A stretch of 64,000 nt of DNA from Saccharomycopsis malanga (lineage: Eukaryota; Ascomycota; Saccharomycetes; Ascoideales; Saccharomycopsidaceae): contig CP025325.1 in NCBI GenBank assembly GCA_004014935.1, positions 62,001-126,000 of the forward strand, in the 5' to 3' direction. Each line of letters opens with the position of its first letter. The first letter of the stretch is position 1. The notes under the pieces are model-generated. The model was not told the origin of the DNA. It ran no database searches and was given only the letters and a program-made list of their open reading frames with translations. The position numbers and the translations under genes are program-made. Positions 19,433 to 30,600 of this stretch are shown piece by piece.

Positions 19433-19745
19433 GAAGTCGGCATATTTGGAAGATTTATTTAATTAACAAGATTAGTCCCTTAAGATGCAGTTTTTCTAAA
19501 CTATCCTGTTAGATCTTATTTCTCTATTTCGAAGATTGAGTTTAAAATTATAGAAGAATCTAATAATATGATTTTATATATTTTATCATCTTTTATAATT
19601 TTATAATCAAGTCTTAATATTCTAGTACTTGAATTTAATAATTTCATCTCAATTTTAAATTAAGACGAAAAGATTTACTCTAATATAAAAATCTAATACG
19701 GTTTAGCAACTTTAATATTATTATAACAACTTACAACCATTTTCT
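19433..19745 (+). repeat. R4 dispersed repeat, copy C (order of blocks changed)
   Basis: The block AACAAGATTAGTCCC to CCTGTTAGATCTTATTTCTC comes first, then GAATCTAATAATATGATTTT and AATCAAGTCTTAATATTCTA. In copy A the latter blocks come first and the AACAGGATTAGT block follows. Copy C can be read as a segment spanning a tandem junction of the repeat. Confidence 0.45.
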
Positions 19746-19837
19746 ACAACTTTTATGACATATTATAGCTTGACAATTTATATTATGCTAAATAATCACA
19801 CAATACCCAACACAATCAAAAAAAGAACTGTACCAGC

Positions 19838-20971
19838 TTACAATCTTTTGACTGGGCCACCTGGCGAGCTTTTGAATCTGGCAGTGAGCACCTCGACGCC
19901 GGTTTCGGTGACCAACAAGGTGTGTTCAAACTGAGCGCTTTTCTTTCCGTCGGTGGTGGTGGCGGTCCAGTCATCAGGCCATCTGAGGTCTCTCCAGGTG
20001 CCTGCGTTGATCATGGGCTCGATGGTGAACACCACGCCGGGCTTACAGACCGCAGAGGCTTTGTTCTTTGCATAATGTGGGACATCAGGACTACAATGGA
20101 AGTATTTGCCAGTGCCGTGGCCGCAATACGTGCGCACTACAGAACAGCCCTTTTCCTTGGCGTGTTTTTCTATTATATTGCCAAACGATCTGAAAGGCAC
20201 GCCTGGCTTCACCGCATCTATCGCAAGCTGCAAGCATTCGCGCGCGGTTTCTACAACGTTGACCGTTTCCTTGTCGGCCTTGGCCCTGTCGCCTACATAG
20301 TACGTTTCGTTCAAGTCCGTGTGGAACCCGTCCTTGTACAACGAGATGTCGAGGTTGACAATGTCGCCGTCCTGCAACGGTCTCTTGTCGGGGATCCCGT
20401 GGCAGATCACCTCGTTGACCGAGGTGCAGCACGACTTTGGAAAGTTGTAGTAGTTCAACGGCGACGGATACGCCTTTCTCTTGACCGTTTCGTTGTGGAC
20501 AATCGCGTCAAGCTCGTCGGTCGTTATCCCTGGCCGCACTGCGGCTGCCGCGGCATCCAACACTTCACGGCCCAACTTACAAACTGTTCTGTACTTCTTG
20601 ATCTCCTTCTCGTCCATAGGAACCACCCGCGACAGCCTGCCCTCGGTAATCTCGCTCACCGGCTCGCCCGTCTGCGCATAATCCGGTTTCTTGATCCCCT
20701 CCGGAACCGGCCGGGTCGGTGTTAACGGATAGTACGCCTTCAAGTCCCCTGTATACCTAAACTCCGGAAACGGCTCATAACTCTCAACCCCCGGCTTCGC
20801 ATGGACATGTTTATGCTTCGGCCAGTTGCGCCGGAAACAGTCTTGCCCACAGAATGGCGAAACCACATTCTGCTTTAAACACATTGGACATTTCAACGTC
20901 GACGTCGTTGTCTTTCCACAATCCAACCCACTACACACTTGCATTTCTGATCCTTTGGCAACGTCTGTCAT
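19838..20971 (-). CDS. MAP1: Methionine aminopeptidase 1
   Basis: The enzyme removes the initiator methionine from nascent chains at the ribosome when the second residue is small. It encodes 377 residues from the ATG at 20971. The N-terminus carries the MAP1-specific zinc fingers: CSGLDCGK, CPMC, a CC/C2H-type set and NWPKHKHVH (about 13-57), which place the enzyme on the ribosome. The catalytic domain keeps all five metal ligands: Asp in DIVNLDIS, Asp in FHTDLNET, His in YCGHGTG, Glu in FTIEPM and Glu in QFEHTLLV. Length is close to the S. cerevisiae enzyme (387). Codons here are clearly more GC-rich than in neighbouring genes. SLO1 lies about 200 bases upstream on the same strand. Confidence 0.95.
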   Translation of the reverse strand: MTDVAKGSEMQVCSGLDCGKTTTSTLKCPMCLKQNVVSPFCGQDCFRRNWPKHKHVHAKPGVESYEPFPEFRYTGDLKAYYPLTPTRPVPEGIKKPDYAQTGEPVSEITEGRLSRVVPMDEKEIKKYRTVCKLGREVLDAAAAAVRPGITTDELDAIVHNETVKRKAYPSPLNYYNFPKSCCTSVNEVICHGIPDKRPLQDGDIVNLDISLYKDGFHTDLNETYYVGDRAKADKETVNVVETARECLQLAIDAVKPGVPFRSFGNIIEKHAKEKGCSVVRTYCGHGTGKYFHCSPDVPHYAKNKASAVCKPGVVFTIEPMINAGTWRDLRWPDDWTATTTDGKKSAQFEHTLLVTETGVEVLTARFKSSPGGPVKRL

Positions 20972-21170
20972 CTCTCCGAAATTTGCTTTGTAAAAACTCC
21001 TGTCAAATCAAAACATGATATAATAATTAAACAATTCAACAAATACAATCAATTATTCTCAAAAAAAAATTTCATACATGGATATCAGCTGATTGTTGCA
21101 TGATTATACATGGCCATCAGCTGATTGTTGCATGGCTTCATCCACCAAGTGGCAATTCATTGAACCAGAG

Positions 21171-21395
21171 TCATTTCTTAATGAGAATGTCAGCAGTCAT
21201 GAGGTTACCCACGTAATCCTGGAGGTATTTGTTTTCGTCTTCCATCTTGTTGCATTGGCGTTTTAGTTCGTAGGTTTTGTTGACCATTGATCCTAATCTG
21301 GTCCGGAGCTCCACCACTTGAGCGAGCGTTTCCCGAGACGTCTCAATAGGCGTGCTCTGGTGTTTTTGAGTCTCTGTATTGTCTATAGTCGACAT
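21171..21395 (-). CDS. SLO1: Short coiled-coil protein, SCOC/Slo1 family
   Basis: The 74-residue protein starts at the ATG at 21395. After about 20 polar residues, almost all of it is a predicted coiled coil (LAQVVELRTRLGSMVNKTYE), ending in ENKYLQDYVGNLMTADILI. This corresponds to the conserved ENxxLxxYIxNLM signature of SCOC proteins. SCOC/Slo1 binds the small GTPase Arl1/Arl3 at the Golgi. The gene is short (S. cerevisiae Slo1 is 85 residues) and easily missed by annotation. It diverges from ADK2; the intergenic region between them carries the inverted satellite duplication. Family assignment rests on the C-terminal motif. Confidence 0.8.
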   Translation of the reverse strand: MSTIDNTETQKHQSTPIETSRETLAQVVELRTRLGSMVNKTYELKRQCNKMEDENKYLQDYVGNLMTADILIKK

Positions 21396-21544
21396 TTCCT
21401 GTTGTTTATCGGCTGTAGTAAAGAAAAATGTGCTGATTGGTTGAGTATTAGTTGTTTACTAGGCGGTTATTTATGTTGAAAATTGCATCAATACTGGTCA
21501 CATGACTGTCATATTGTACACGTGATGTTTTTCGGGGGTATACA

Positions 21545-21785
21545 AATTTCAGGGGTGTTTAGTAAGGTATAGTGGTTTGCAGTGGTATGAGGTGGTAATA
21601 AATTGTAATAAATTGTAATAAATTGTAATAAATTGTAATAAATTGTAATAAATTGTAATAAATTGTAATTTTAATAATTTCATATATTTCAAGCAAAGTA
21701 CATGTCAGTTTTCTATATACCCGCTATGGGACTCGCTAAAAGCCAATCATGTCCTTTTGATCTAGTTGACTCACTCGTGTTCCTG
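21545..21785 (-). repeat. Left arm of an inverted duplication: decamer satellite plus SINE1 tail
   Basis: Seven copies of the decamer AATAAATTGT (21597-21668) lie between a GGTGGTA-rich flank and the 3' part of a minus-strand SINE1 (TTCATATATTTCAAGC, CATGTCCTTTTGATC, CTCGTGTTCCTGCTAGA). Satellite, SINE1 tail and flank all reappear reversed at 22265-22640. Confidence 0.7.
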
Positions 21786-22264
21786 CTAGATATAGTAATT
21801 TTTGGGCATGGAATGTGTTGGTATATGAAACAACTAGCAGAATCTGTAAATATGGGTTTTTAGACTCTAGTTTTCCTTAAAAAAAAGCGTTTGTTGGTTG
21901 ATGTTTTTTTTTGTAGTTATGAATGTAGGGCCTGATAATCTAATTTGTTAAAGCTACTCTATTTGGCGTGAGTTTTTTTGATCAATCTTTAAAACCTTTA
22001 CTGATTACTCAATTGTCTCTATTTGTTGATCTTAAAAGTACCCTTTCGAAATTGGCATAGTAGTTGACATAGTACTTGAGTGACTTTCAATTGAACACTC
22101 AATGAGTGTCAGTGAGGTGACAAATATCCAAATTTCAGTTTCTCATTTAATATCTCTCAAAGAGTTGAGTTTTGGGCGTCAGAAGTTAACCTGTACATTT
22201 AACAGTTTAGGATGTGAAAAAGTTTAATTGTTTGATGATAAAATTCATTGACTCTAATTCTTTT

Positions 22265-22640
22265 ATGGCTGCTCTCGGAGATTATCGTCAACAAGACATG
22301 TACTTGGCTTGAAATATATGAAATTGTTATTATTACAATTTATTACAATTTATTACAATTTATTACAATTTATTACAATTTATTACAATTTATTACAATT
22401 TATTACAATTTATTACAATTTATTACAATTTATTACAATTTATTACAATTTATTACAATTTATTACAATTTATTACAATTTATTACAATTTATTACAATT
22501 TATTACAATTTATTACAATTTATTACAATTTATCACCACTGGAATACTACTTTAATACTATTTTAATACCACTATACCACTTTATTACCACCATTCCACC
22601 ATTCCACCATTCCACCATTCCACTATATATTACTCACACC
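22265..22640 (+). repeat. Right arm of the inverted duplication: twenty decamers plus SINE1 remnant
   Basis: The SINE1 remnant (GCTCTCGGAGATTATCG, ACATGTACTTGGCTTGAAAT) reads on the plus strand into exactly twenty copies of TATTACAATT (22331-22530). A CCACTATACCACTTTATTACC-type flank follows, complementary in style to the left arm's flank. The 480 bases between the arms (21786-22264) hold nothing I recognise. The right arm lies 130 bases before the ADK2 start. Confidence 0.75.
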
Positions 22641-22767
22641 CCATAAGTACTAACCGCACTCTCACTAGTTAGACCGGATATACAGTGATAACCCAATTTT
22701 ACCAAGTAGAAATATAATTAACAAGTCAATATGACAGATATCCAACCTATTTAGGCCAATAAATAAA

Positions 22768-23451
22768 ATGTCACTTATCAAGCCTTTAAGGGCTATTGTG
22801 TTGGGGGCTCCAGGTGCAGGAAAAGGCACAGTTTTGACCAAATTGAAAAATCATTTTCTGGACCAAATTGTTACCATTTCATCTGGAGATTTGCTTAGAG
22901 AAAAGATCAAAACAGATCGGGAATCCGAGATTTCAAAGCTAATTTCCAAAGGAAGACTTGTACCGAACAAATTGGTTATTGATTTGATTTTTAGAAGGTT
23001 TGAAGAGTTGAAATTGTTCAATTCCAACAATTCTTGGTTGTTGGATGGATTTCCAAGAAACCTTGACCAAGCAAAAGAGCTTGACGACCTGTTGCTGGAT
23101 AGAGGCACACCGCTCAATTTAGTAATAGAGTTGGATGTGCCGCACGAGGTGATTTTGAGAAGAATAAAAAACAGATTTATCCACCAGCCTTCTGGAAGAA
23201 TCTACAATCTTGAATACAATCCGCCCAAAGTTGCTGGCAAAGACGATATTACCGGCGAACCATTAACAAAAAGACCAGACGATAACGTAGAAGTCTTTGC
23301 CCAGAGATTACTGTTGTATAACGATCTTGTAGAGCCTTTGAAAAAGCACTATGCTGCCCAACAGTTGTTGCACACTGTGCAGGGCGAAACTTCTGACATT
23401 ATTTACCCAAAGTTGCTCGATTTTATCACAAAACATTATGGTGCAGGGTAA
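22768..23451 (+). CDS. ADK2: Mitochondrial adenylate kinase (GTP:AMP phosphotransferase)
   Basis: The enzyme transfers phosphate from GTP to AMP in the mitochondrial matrix. It encodes 227 residues from the ATG at 22768, against 225 in S. cerevisiae Adk2. The P-loop GAPGAGKGT is near residue 14. The AMP-binding part has ISSGDLLR and DGFPRN. The long LID domain (GRIYNLEYNPPKVAGKDDIT, then GEPLTKRPDD) is nearly the same as in Adk2. The C-terminus ETSDIIYPKLLDFI also matches the family. No separate presequence is seen, as in yeast Adk2, which is imported uncleaved. Two CTG codons in DDLLLD coincide with leucines of the family, which argues for the standard code. Confidence 0.94.
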   Translation: MSLIKPLRAIVLGAPGAGKGTVLTKLKNHFLDQIVTISSGDLLREKIKTDRESEISKLISKGRLVPNKLVIDLIFRRFEELKLFNSNNSWLLDGFPRNLDQAKELDDLLLDRGTPLNLVIELDVPHEVILRRIKNRFIHQPSGRIYNLEYNPPKVAGKDDITGEPLTKRPDDNVEVFAQRLLLYNDLVEPLKKHYAAQQLLHTVQGETSDIIYPKLLDFITKHYGAG

Positions 23452-23639
23452 ATGTTTTTCAATAAAGTAGACCAGTGTTTAATTGTAATTTTTATTTGTA
23501 AGGTATTTATTTATTTGTATTTTTTATTTGTAAGTTATTCATTCGTATTTTTTATTAACAAGTTTTATTGATTTATTGGTATCTTTTGATTGTAAATTTG
23601 GTTTATTCAAGTTTTAGTTTATCCATTTGCAGTTTTGAT

Positions 23640-23960
23640 TGACTAATTACCTTAAACTCCTTATTCTATATTTGCCCTATCTACAGCTGCAAGCCTTGTT
23701 CCTTTTATCAGTCCTATTGGCTAGATGTATCAGCCGGTACTCATACCCACTTTTCCCGATAATTCACGAGTCTGTACTATTGTCTAGAACGTTTGAGTAT
23801 CTTTTCAGGTATCTCACTGTTCTAAACACTAGTTCAGAATCTATTTCCTCCTTTGTTGTCAGATTGTTTTATCCTTTTATAGTCAGTTACAATTTACCTA
23901 TTTCCCATTCAATACAAGTCCATCTAAATATTACAAATGGTAGATTTTTAAAATTTATCA
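23640..23960 (-). repeat. R3 dispersed repeat, copy 3 (longest)
   Basis: The minus strand reads ACTTGTATTGAATGGGAAAT, TATAAAAGGATAAAACAA, AGTGTTTAGAACAGTGAG, then the block shared with 13640-13870. This copy links the two halves of the R3 family. Sequence from 23452 to 23639 is AT-rich 3' flank with TTTTTATTTGTAAG repeats. Confidence 0.6.
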
Positions 23961-24164
23961 CACTTTCGTAATCCATTTGTCTTCTGGTTGATTTTTGACC
24001 TCAAATGTTCAACAATACCACAACCAACGTGCCTGGGTGTCATATTTAAAGCATTCCTTGTTAATTTCTTGTTTGATATTGGCCTCTTGAGTCCTTATTT
24101 CCCCTTTTGACACTCACATTTAGTCTTGTCTTTACGCGTAAGCCATATTTATACACTGAAAAAC

Positions 24165-24345
24165 TATAAACCTTCATCAATAACTGGCTATATAGAAAGA
24201 TAGAGTCTAATATAATGGAGGAAACAGAGCAATACCCAAAAAGCTAATCGAAGGTTCGAGTGAAGGCTGTTCTAAGGTTGAAGAAACAAATGAGTGTCAA
24301 CTAATAAACCGAGGCAATAAGAAACCGTAAACTGAACCAAAAAAA
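24165..24345 (+). repeat. R3 dispersed repeat, copy 4 (diverged)
   Basis: This copy resembles 34640-34780: GAAAGATAGAGTCTAATA, CAATACCCAAAAAGCTAATC and GAGTGTCAACTAATAAA. The following 24346-24626 is the BRR2 upstream region, AT-rich with an (AT)n run near 24450; no clear TATA element can be singled out. Confidence 0.4.
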
Positions 24346-24626
24346 AAAACAATAATACCCAGCTAAAACAAAATATCCAGGCAATCAAGTTATAAAAGTA
24401 CATCCATATAAGAACTCAATACCATCGATAAAATATAATACAAATATTAAATATATATATATACAGCTCTGCAACTTCATGCAGTAACATGTAATCTCAC
24501 GCATCACACACACCACACACACAGGACAAAAAAATTCAAGTGAAAAATAAAAATATACAAGTCTATGTATATAAATCCCAGTAAATAACCAACAAGTGAG
24601 ATTTTATAACATTGGCAACCAGCAAA

Positions 24627-27600
24627 ATGAGTGAAAAGAGCAATTTTGAACGGTTCAAGTACGATGAAATGGCCAATAAGGTGCTCAAAGCCGATCGGCG
24701 GTTTATTACTGGTCGAAATGATCAAGATAGTGTAGCATCACAGCCCAAATCTTTGAGAGGCAAAATTAGTAAAAACGAGATGGGCTCCAGGCTCCGTGAG
24801 CAGCAGGCAGCGCAGCAAAACGACCAGGAAGCCGCTGAGAAGAAGCGGTCACGAGAAGAATACACTGAGGAGCAGCAAAGGATGGCACAGGGCAACAAAC
24901 CAAATAAGATGGTCCTTGGTTCGAGTCTTGAAGGGTTAGTTTACTATCCGAAAACCGAGGAGACGTTTAAAGTGTATGGGCGTCTTGTAGATTGGGTTTA
25001 TAGAGAGTTTTCCTCGGATATTTCTTCAGACGCGTTGCGGTCTGCTGTAGACTCGATCCTTGCGATTGTTAAGGATGAGCAGGTTGTAGATAAAAAGCAG
25101 CAATGTGAGCAGGTTTTGAGTCAACAATTGTCAGAAGACCGGTTTAAGCAGTTGGTAGAGATTCTGGCTGGAATCACTGATTATAGAGAGGACAATCAAG
25201 CCGGAAATGAGGCTGTTCCTGTGTTGTTTGACGAAGAGGATATGGTTGAGGAAGACAATGTTTCTGTAGATGAAAACGACGAAATGGCTGATCCAAATCC
25301 TTTGGAATGGGCAGACAATGACGAGCAGGTGTTGGAAATTGGCCCTTGTAGCCGGAATCTTGGTTTGGGGGAAATTGGAATCGATTGGCTAGAAAAGCAA
25401 ATCAGTAGCAGTAATGATATTGCAAAGGAAACCAAACAAGAGGCCAAACAGTTGTCTATTTCGATACTTGATCTTCTACCGAGTAAACTAAGCAACACAG
25501 AGCTTCGTAGCGAGTTGGTTCTGTTGTTGGGAAGCGCTACAGACTCATTTGTAAATATTGTGATTGGTAATAGATATAAAATATATTTCCGGATAAAGCT
25601 TTTGCAAGCTGACAACGAACAGGCCCGAATGGCCTACATCCAGCAGATGAACGACATGGATTTGGACTCGCTAATCGAAGAGTTTGAACAGTTTAACCAC
25701 GCCACGAAACCAGAAGTAAAAAGCAGTGCACATTCGCCAAAATACATAACATTAGACGCACTAAAGTTTGACCAGGGATCCCATTTGATGACTAAACTGA
25801 AAATCAGTCTTCCCGCAGGGTCGGTGAAGAAGATTACGAAGCAGTATGAAGAAATCCACATTCCGGCCCCTAAAAAACCGGAAAACTCCCAATTCCGACC
25901 AGTGCCAATAACCGACCTTCCGGAATGGGCCCAGGCGGTGTTTCCAGCCAGCGAGACCTCCTCGTTGAACCCCATACAGTCGGCTGTGTTCCCCACGGCA
26001 TTCAAAACGGACTCAAACATGCTATTGTGCGCACCTACGGGCGCCGGTAAAACAAACGTCGCAATGTTGACAATGCTCAGGGCAATAAACCGGTTCAGAG
26101 ACAGCCAAACCGGCCAAATCCATAAAAACTTCAAAATGATCTACATTGCACCTCTAAAAGCTCTCGTGCAAGAACAGGTGCGCGAGTTCTCCAGAAGATT
26201 GAGCCTCTTGGGCCTCAGAGTAGAAGAATTAACCGGTGACTCCTCCCTATCTAAATCCCAAATTAAAGAGAGTCACGTGATTGTCACTACGCCTGAGAAG
26301 TGGGATATTATAACGCGCAAGAACAACGACACTAGCTATACGAATCTGGTATGTTTGATTATTATTGACGAGATTCATTTACTACATGATGAAAGAGGTC
26401 CTGTTTTAGAGAGTATTGTAGCAAGAAGTATCCGACAAGCTGAAGAATTAAATACCAGTATTAGACTAGTAGGATTGTCGGCTACGTTGCCTAATTACGA
26501 AGATGTGGCCGAGTTTATGAGAGTAGATGACGGCCTTTTTTATTTTGACAGCACCTTCAGACCTTGTCCCTTAAAGCAGCAGTTTGTAGGCATTACTGAG
26601 CAAAAAGCATTTAAAAAAATCCAAGCTATCAACGAAGCTTGCTATGACAAAGTATTGGAAAACGCAGGCAAACACCAAATGATCATTTTTGTGCATTCGC
26701 GTAAAGAAACTGAGAAAACCGCCACATTTTTACGCGACCGGTTACTCGAGACCGGAAACCTTGGTCGGATTTTGAAAGCGGACCCCGGAACAACCGGAAT
26801 ACTTCAGTCGGAATCTGAAATGGTCAAAAATAAAGGCCTTCAGAGCCTAATTCCGACTGGCTTTGCTATCCACCATGCAGGTTTGTCAAAACAAGACCGA
26901 TCAATCGCGGAGGATTTGTTTTCCGAGGGTTATGTCCAAGTTCTTGTTTCAACGGCAACACTAGCCTGGGGAGTCAATTTGCCGGCCCATACAGTAATTA
27001 TCAAAGGCACTCAAGTATATTCCCCCGAAAAAGGCGCGTGGACCGAGCTTTCTCCCCAGGATGTCTTGCAAATGCTCGGCCGGGCCGGCAGACCCCGGTA
27101 TGATCGTTCCGGGGAAGGTATTATTATCACGTCACATGACGAGATGCAGTATTATTTGGCAATATTAAATCAGCAATTACCGATTGAATCCCAATTAATT
27201 GCAAAACTCGTGGACTGCGTCAATGCCGAAGTTGTTGCCGGAACTATCCGGTCTCTATCTGAGGGCGTCGATTGGCTAGGCTATTCATACTTATATCGCC
27301 GAATGCTCCGGTCTCCTTCGGTATATCACGTGGGAAACCAATATAATGATGACATGGACTTGAAAAAAAAGCGGACCGACTTGATATACTCGGCATTGGT
27401 TGACTTGGCCCGCAGCAGTCTCGTGACGTTTAACCAAACCTCCGGGGAAGTCGCACCCACCGAATTGGGCCGCATTGCATCATACTATTACATAAATCAT
27501 GTGTCCATGAATATTTATATCAAGCACCTCGGGCCGCATTTGACTCCGGTGGATGTGCTACGGGTATTTGCGCTTTCTGGGGAGTTTAAATACATTCCGT

Positions 27601-30600
27601 CGCGGTCAGAGGAACAGGCCGAAATTCGGACCTTGATATCACGTGTTCCGATTCCGGTAAAGGAAACCTCGGAAGATCACGTTGCAAAGGTGAATGTGCT
27701 TTTGCAAGCGTACATCTCCCGGTTACGTTTAGCAGGGTTTGCATTGAGCGCCGATATGATTTACATCACCCAATCGGCAAGCAGAATCTTCCGTGCATTG
27801 CATGAGATTTGTCTCCGGAAAAACTGGGCAGCTCTTGCGAAGATGACGTTGGATTTCTGCAAGATGGTCGACCACCGGATGTGGCTTTCCAACTCGCCGT
27901 TCCGGCAGTTTCCCGAGTGTCCGGCCGAGGTAATTCGGAAAACTGAGACCTCAAGAGTCCCGTGGTCTTATTATTTGGCTCTTGAGACCCCGCAAGAGTT
28001 GGGACAGGCAATTGGTTCCGAGAAATATAGCCAGCAGGCGTTTTCGATGCTTGGTCGGTTTCCCCGGGTCGAAATTGAGTCTCCGAGGGTGTTGCCACTA
28101 ACCAACACTCTTTTGAAGTTTGAGCTTTCGGTATTGCCGCGGTGGCATGTGGAACATCCCGAACGGTTCCTTTTATTGGTTGAGGACATTAACGGAGATA
28201 ATATACTATATAACGACACGTTTTTAGTGCGGCCCGAGTTTGCCGCCGAGAAACATTATGTGGAGTTCACGTTGACACTTCCGGAAAGTCACGTTAACAA
28301 GCAAAAGATTATTCCGCCAAATTACTTTATTACGTTGATTTCGGAGACTTGGTTAAACTGCGAATACCGCATTCCGGTGCCGTTTTTCAATATTAGATTG
28401 CCGAAAAAGTTTCCGACTCCCTTGGAACTTACGGACATACCTTTGCAACCGGTCAATGCGGTCAAGGTATCCGACTTTGAGAATTATTTCCAAACCCGCG
28501 GATTCGCAACTTTTAACCGACTTCAGAGTCATGTGTTTTCCCCGGTATATATGAGTGATGAGAATATTTTTGTAGGGGCGGCCAAAGGGTGTGGGAAGAC
28601 CGGAGTTGCGGAGTTGGCTATATTTAATTACTGGAAGCAGCAGAGGTCGGGCCGAGTGGTTTATATTAATCCGACGGCGGAGAAAGTGGCTGCGTTGTAT
28701 AAGTTATGGAAGAAGCAGTTTTCCGGAATTGGTGGTGGCAAGCAGATTGCCAAGTTGAGTTCCGGGGGCGACATGTCGTGGAATATGAAGAAAATTAATG
28801 ACAATCATCTTATTGTTTCTACGCCCGAAGACTTCGAAATGCTTACGAAACGGTGGTCCAAGCATCGGAAATTGTTTGGGAAAATCGATTTATTAATTCT
28901 AGATGACTGTCATGAAGTTGGGGGTCGGAATGGACCGGTTTACGAAATCATTGTGTCGAGGATACGGTTTATAATGAACCAATTGCAGAAAGGTGATGAG
29001 TTCCGGATAGTCGGATTGGGTTCTAGTATTGCGAACTCGCGCGATTTTGCAGAATGGCTAGGAGTTTCTAAGCAAAACGTGTATAATTATCTGATCACCG
29101 GGGGTTCGGAACCGGTGGAGATCCGACTTGGTTCCCTAAGTATCAGACATTATCCTACGTTTATCAGGTCGTTGGTTCGGCCCTCGTACAAGTTTTTGGC
29201 CAACTATTTGGACAGGCAGAGTATAGTGTTTGTATCGAGTCGCGCGCAGGGGCTTGATATTGCGTCATTATTTGCCCAGTACTTTGCTCATGACCGGATA
29301 CTGTTGACCCAAAGTTCCGGTTTAGTCGACCGGATCGAAGACGCGGCGCTACGGAGCTTGGCCACCATTGGATTGGGCGTCTATTATAAGAACATGGGAC
29401 CAGAAGATAAGGCAATTGTAGACAGACTATACAGAAAAGGCCATATCAAAATATTGTTTGCAGCACGTGACACGTGTCAGTATGTGCCGGGAGCAAATGT
29501 GGTGTTAGTTATGGGCACACAGTATTATGAGGGCAAGCAACACCGGTATATTGACTATACGGTGGCCGAGATGGCCGAGATGGTTGGAACAGCGACAGGC
29601 ACGGGCTCGGATACGGGCAAAGTAGCCATTTTCACAACCAGTTGTAAAAAAGAGTATTACAAAAGGTTTCTCAGCAATCCAGCACCGGTAGAAAGCATGT
29701 TGTCCGGCAGTGTGGGTGAATTATTGCTTGCAGAGATCTCTAGCGGTATGATCACAACGAAGCAGAACTGCATGGACTGGTTGACATATACGTTTTTTTA
29801 CAGACGGTTACAGCTCAATCCGAGCTTTTATGGGGCCACCGACGTTTCTGGGGCTGGATTGTCGGAGTTTTTGTCAGAAATGATTGAAAATGCGGTGGCA
29901 GAGTTGGAAAGTGGAGGATTGGTGGAAGTTGATGAAGAAGAAGACGACGAAGACGAAGAAGACGAAGAAGACGAAGAAGACGAAGAAGACGAAGAAGACG
30001 AAGAAGACGAAGAAGAAACCATCTCACCATTAAATGGTGCATTGATAGCTACTCACTATAATATCATGGCATCAACAATACAAATGTTTCAAGCAAACTT
30101 GACAAATAGTCATAAATATCAATTACGGTATCTTATTGAGGTGTTATCTTTATCCAATGAGTTTGAATCATCACTTACCATCCGGAAAAACGAGTCATCT
30201 GTATTGACAAAGCTCTACAACCGAATTCCTTACAAATCAGCACTGTTGACCAAGCCGCGTGCGGCATTTGAGAAGAGTATTGGCTTGAAGGTATTTATAT
30301 TATTGCAGTCGCATTTAATACGTCTTGTTTTACCCCCGGATTTGCAATCCGACTTGAATGTCATTCTCTCGATTGTTTTGCGGCTTGTACATGCTATGGT
30401 TGATGTGTTATCCAGCAATGGCAACTTGGTGGTCTTACGGTTGATGACTTTGTCCCAGCTTATCACTCAAGCAATCTGGGAAAAAGATCCGTTTGTATCT
30501 TTAAAACAAATTCCGTTTGTCAACAATTCCATATTGCAAAACTTTGGTGGAATTTCCAATATAAACGATTTCATTGAAATCGAAGATGATAATGAAAAAT

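Noticed and set aside
19922-20725. 267-codon plus-strand open frame
   Set aside because: A shadow of MAP1 on the opposite strand, caused by its GC-rich codons.
22248-22646. 132-codon open frame of ITIYYNLLQF repeats
   Set aside because: It is the translation of the TATTACAATT decamer satellite, not a gene.
22640-22670. 5' UTR intron of ADK2 (TACTAAC followed by AG)
   Set aside because: The branch-like and acceptor-like words are there, but I see no GTATGT-type donor upstream in a sensible position.
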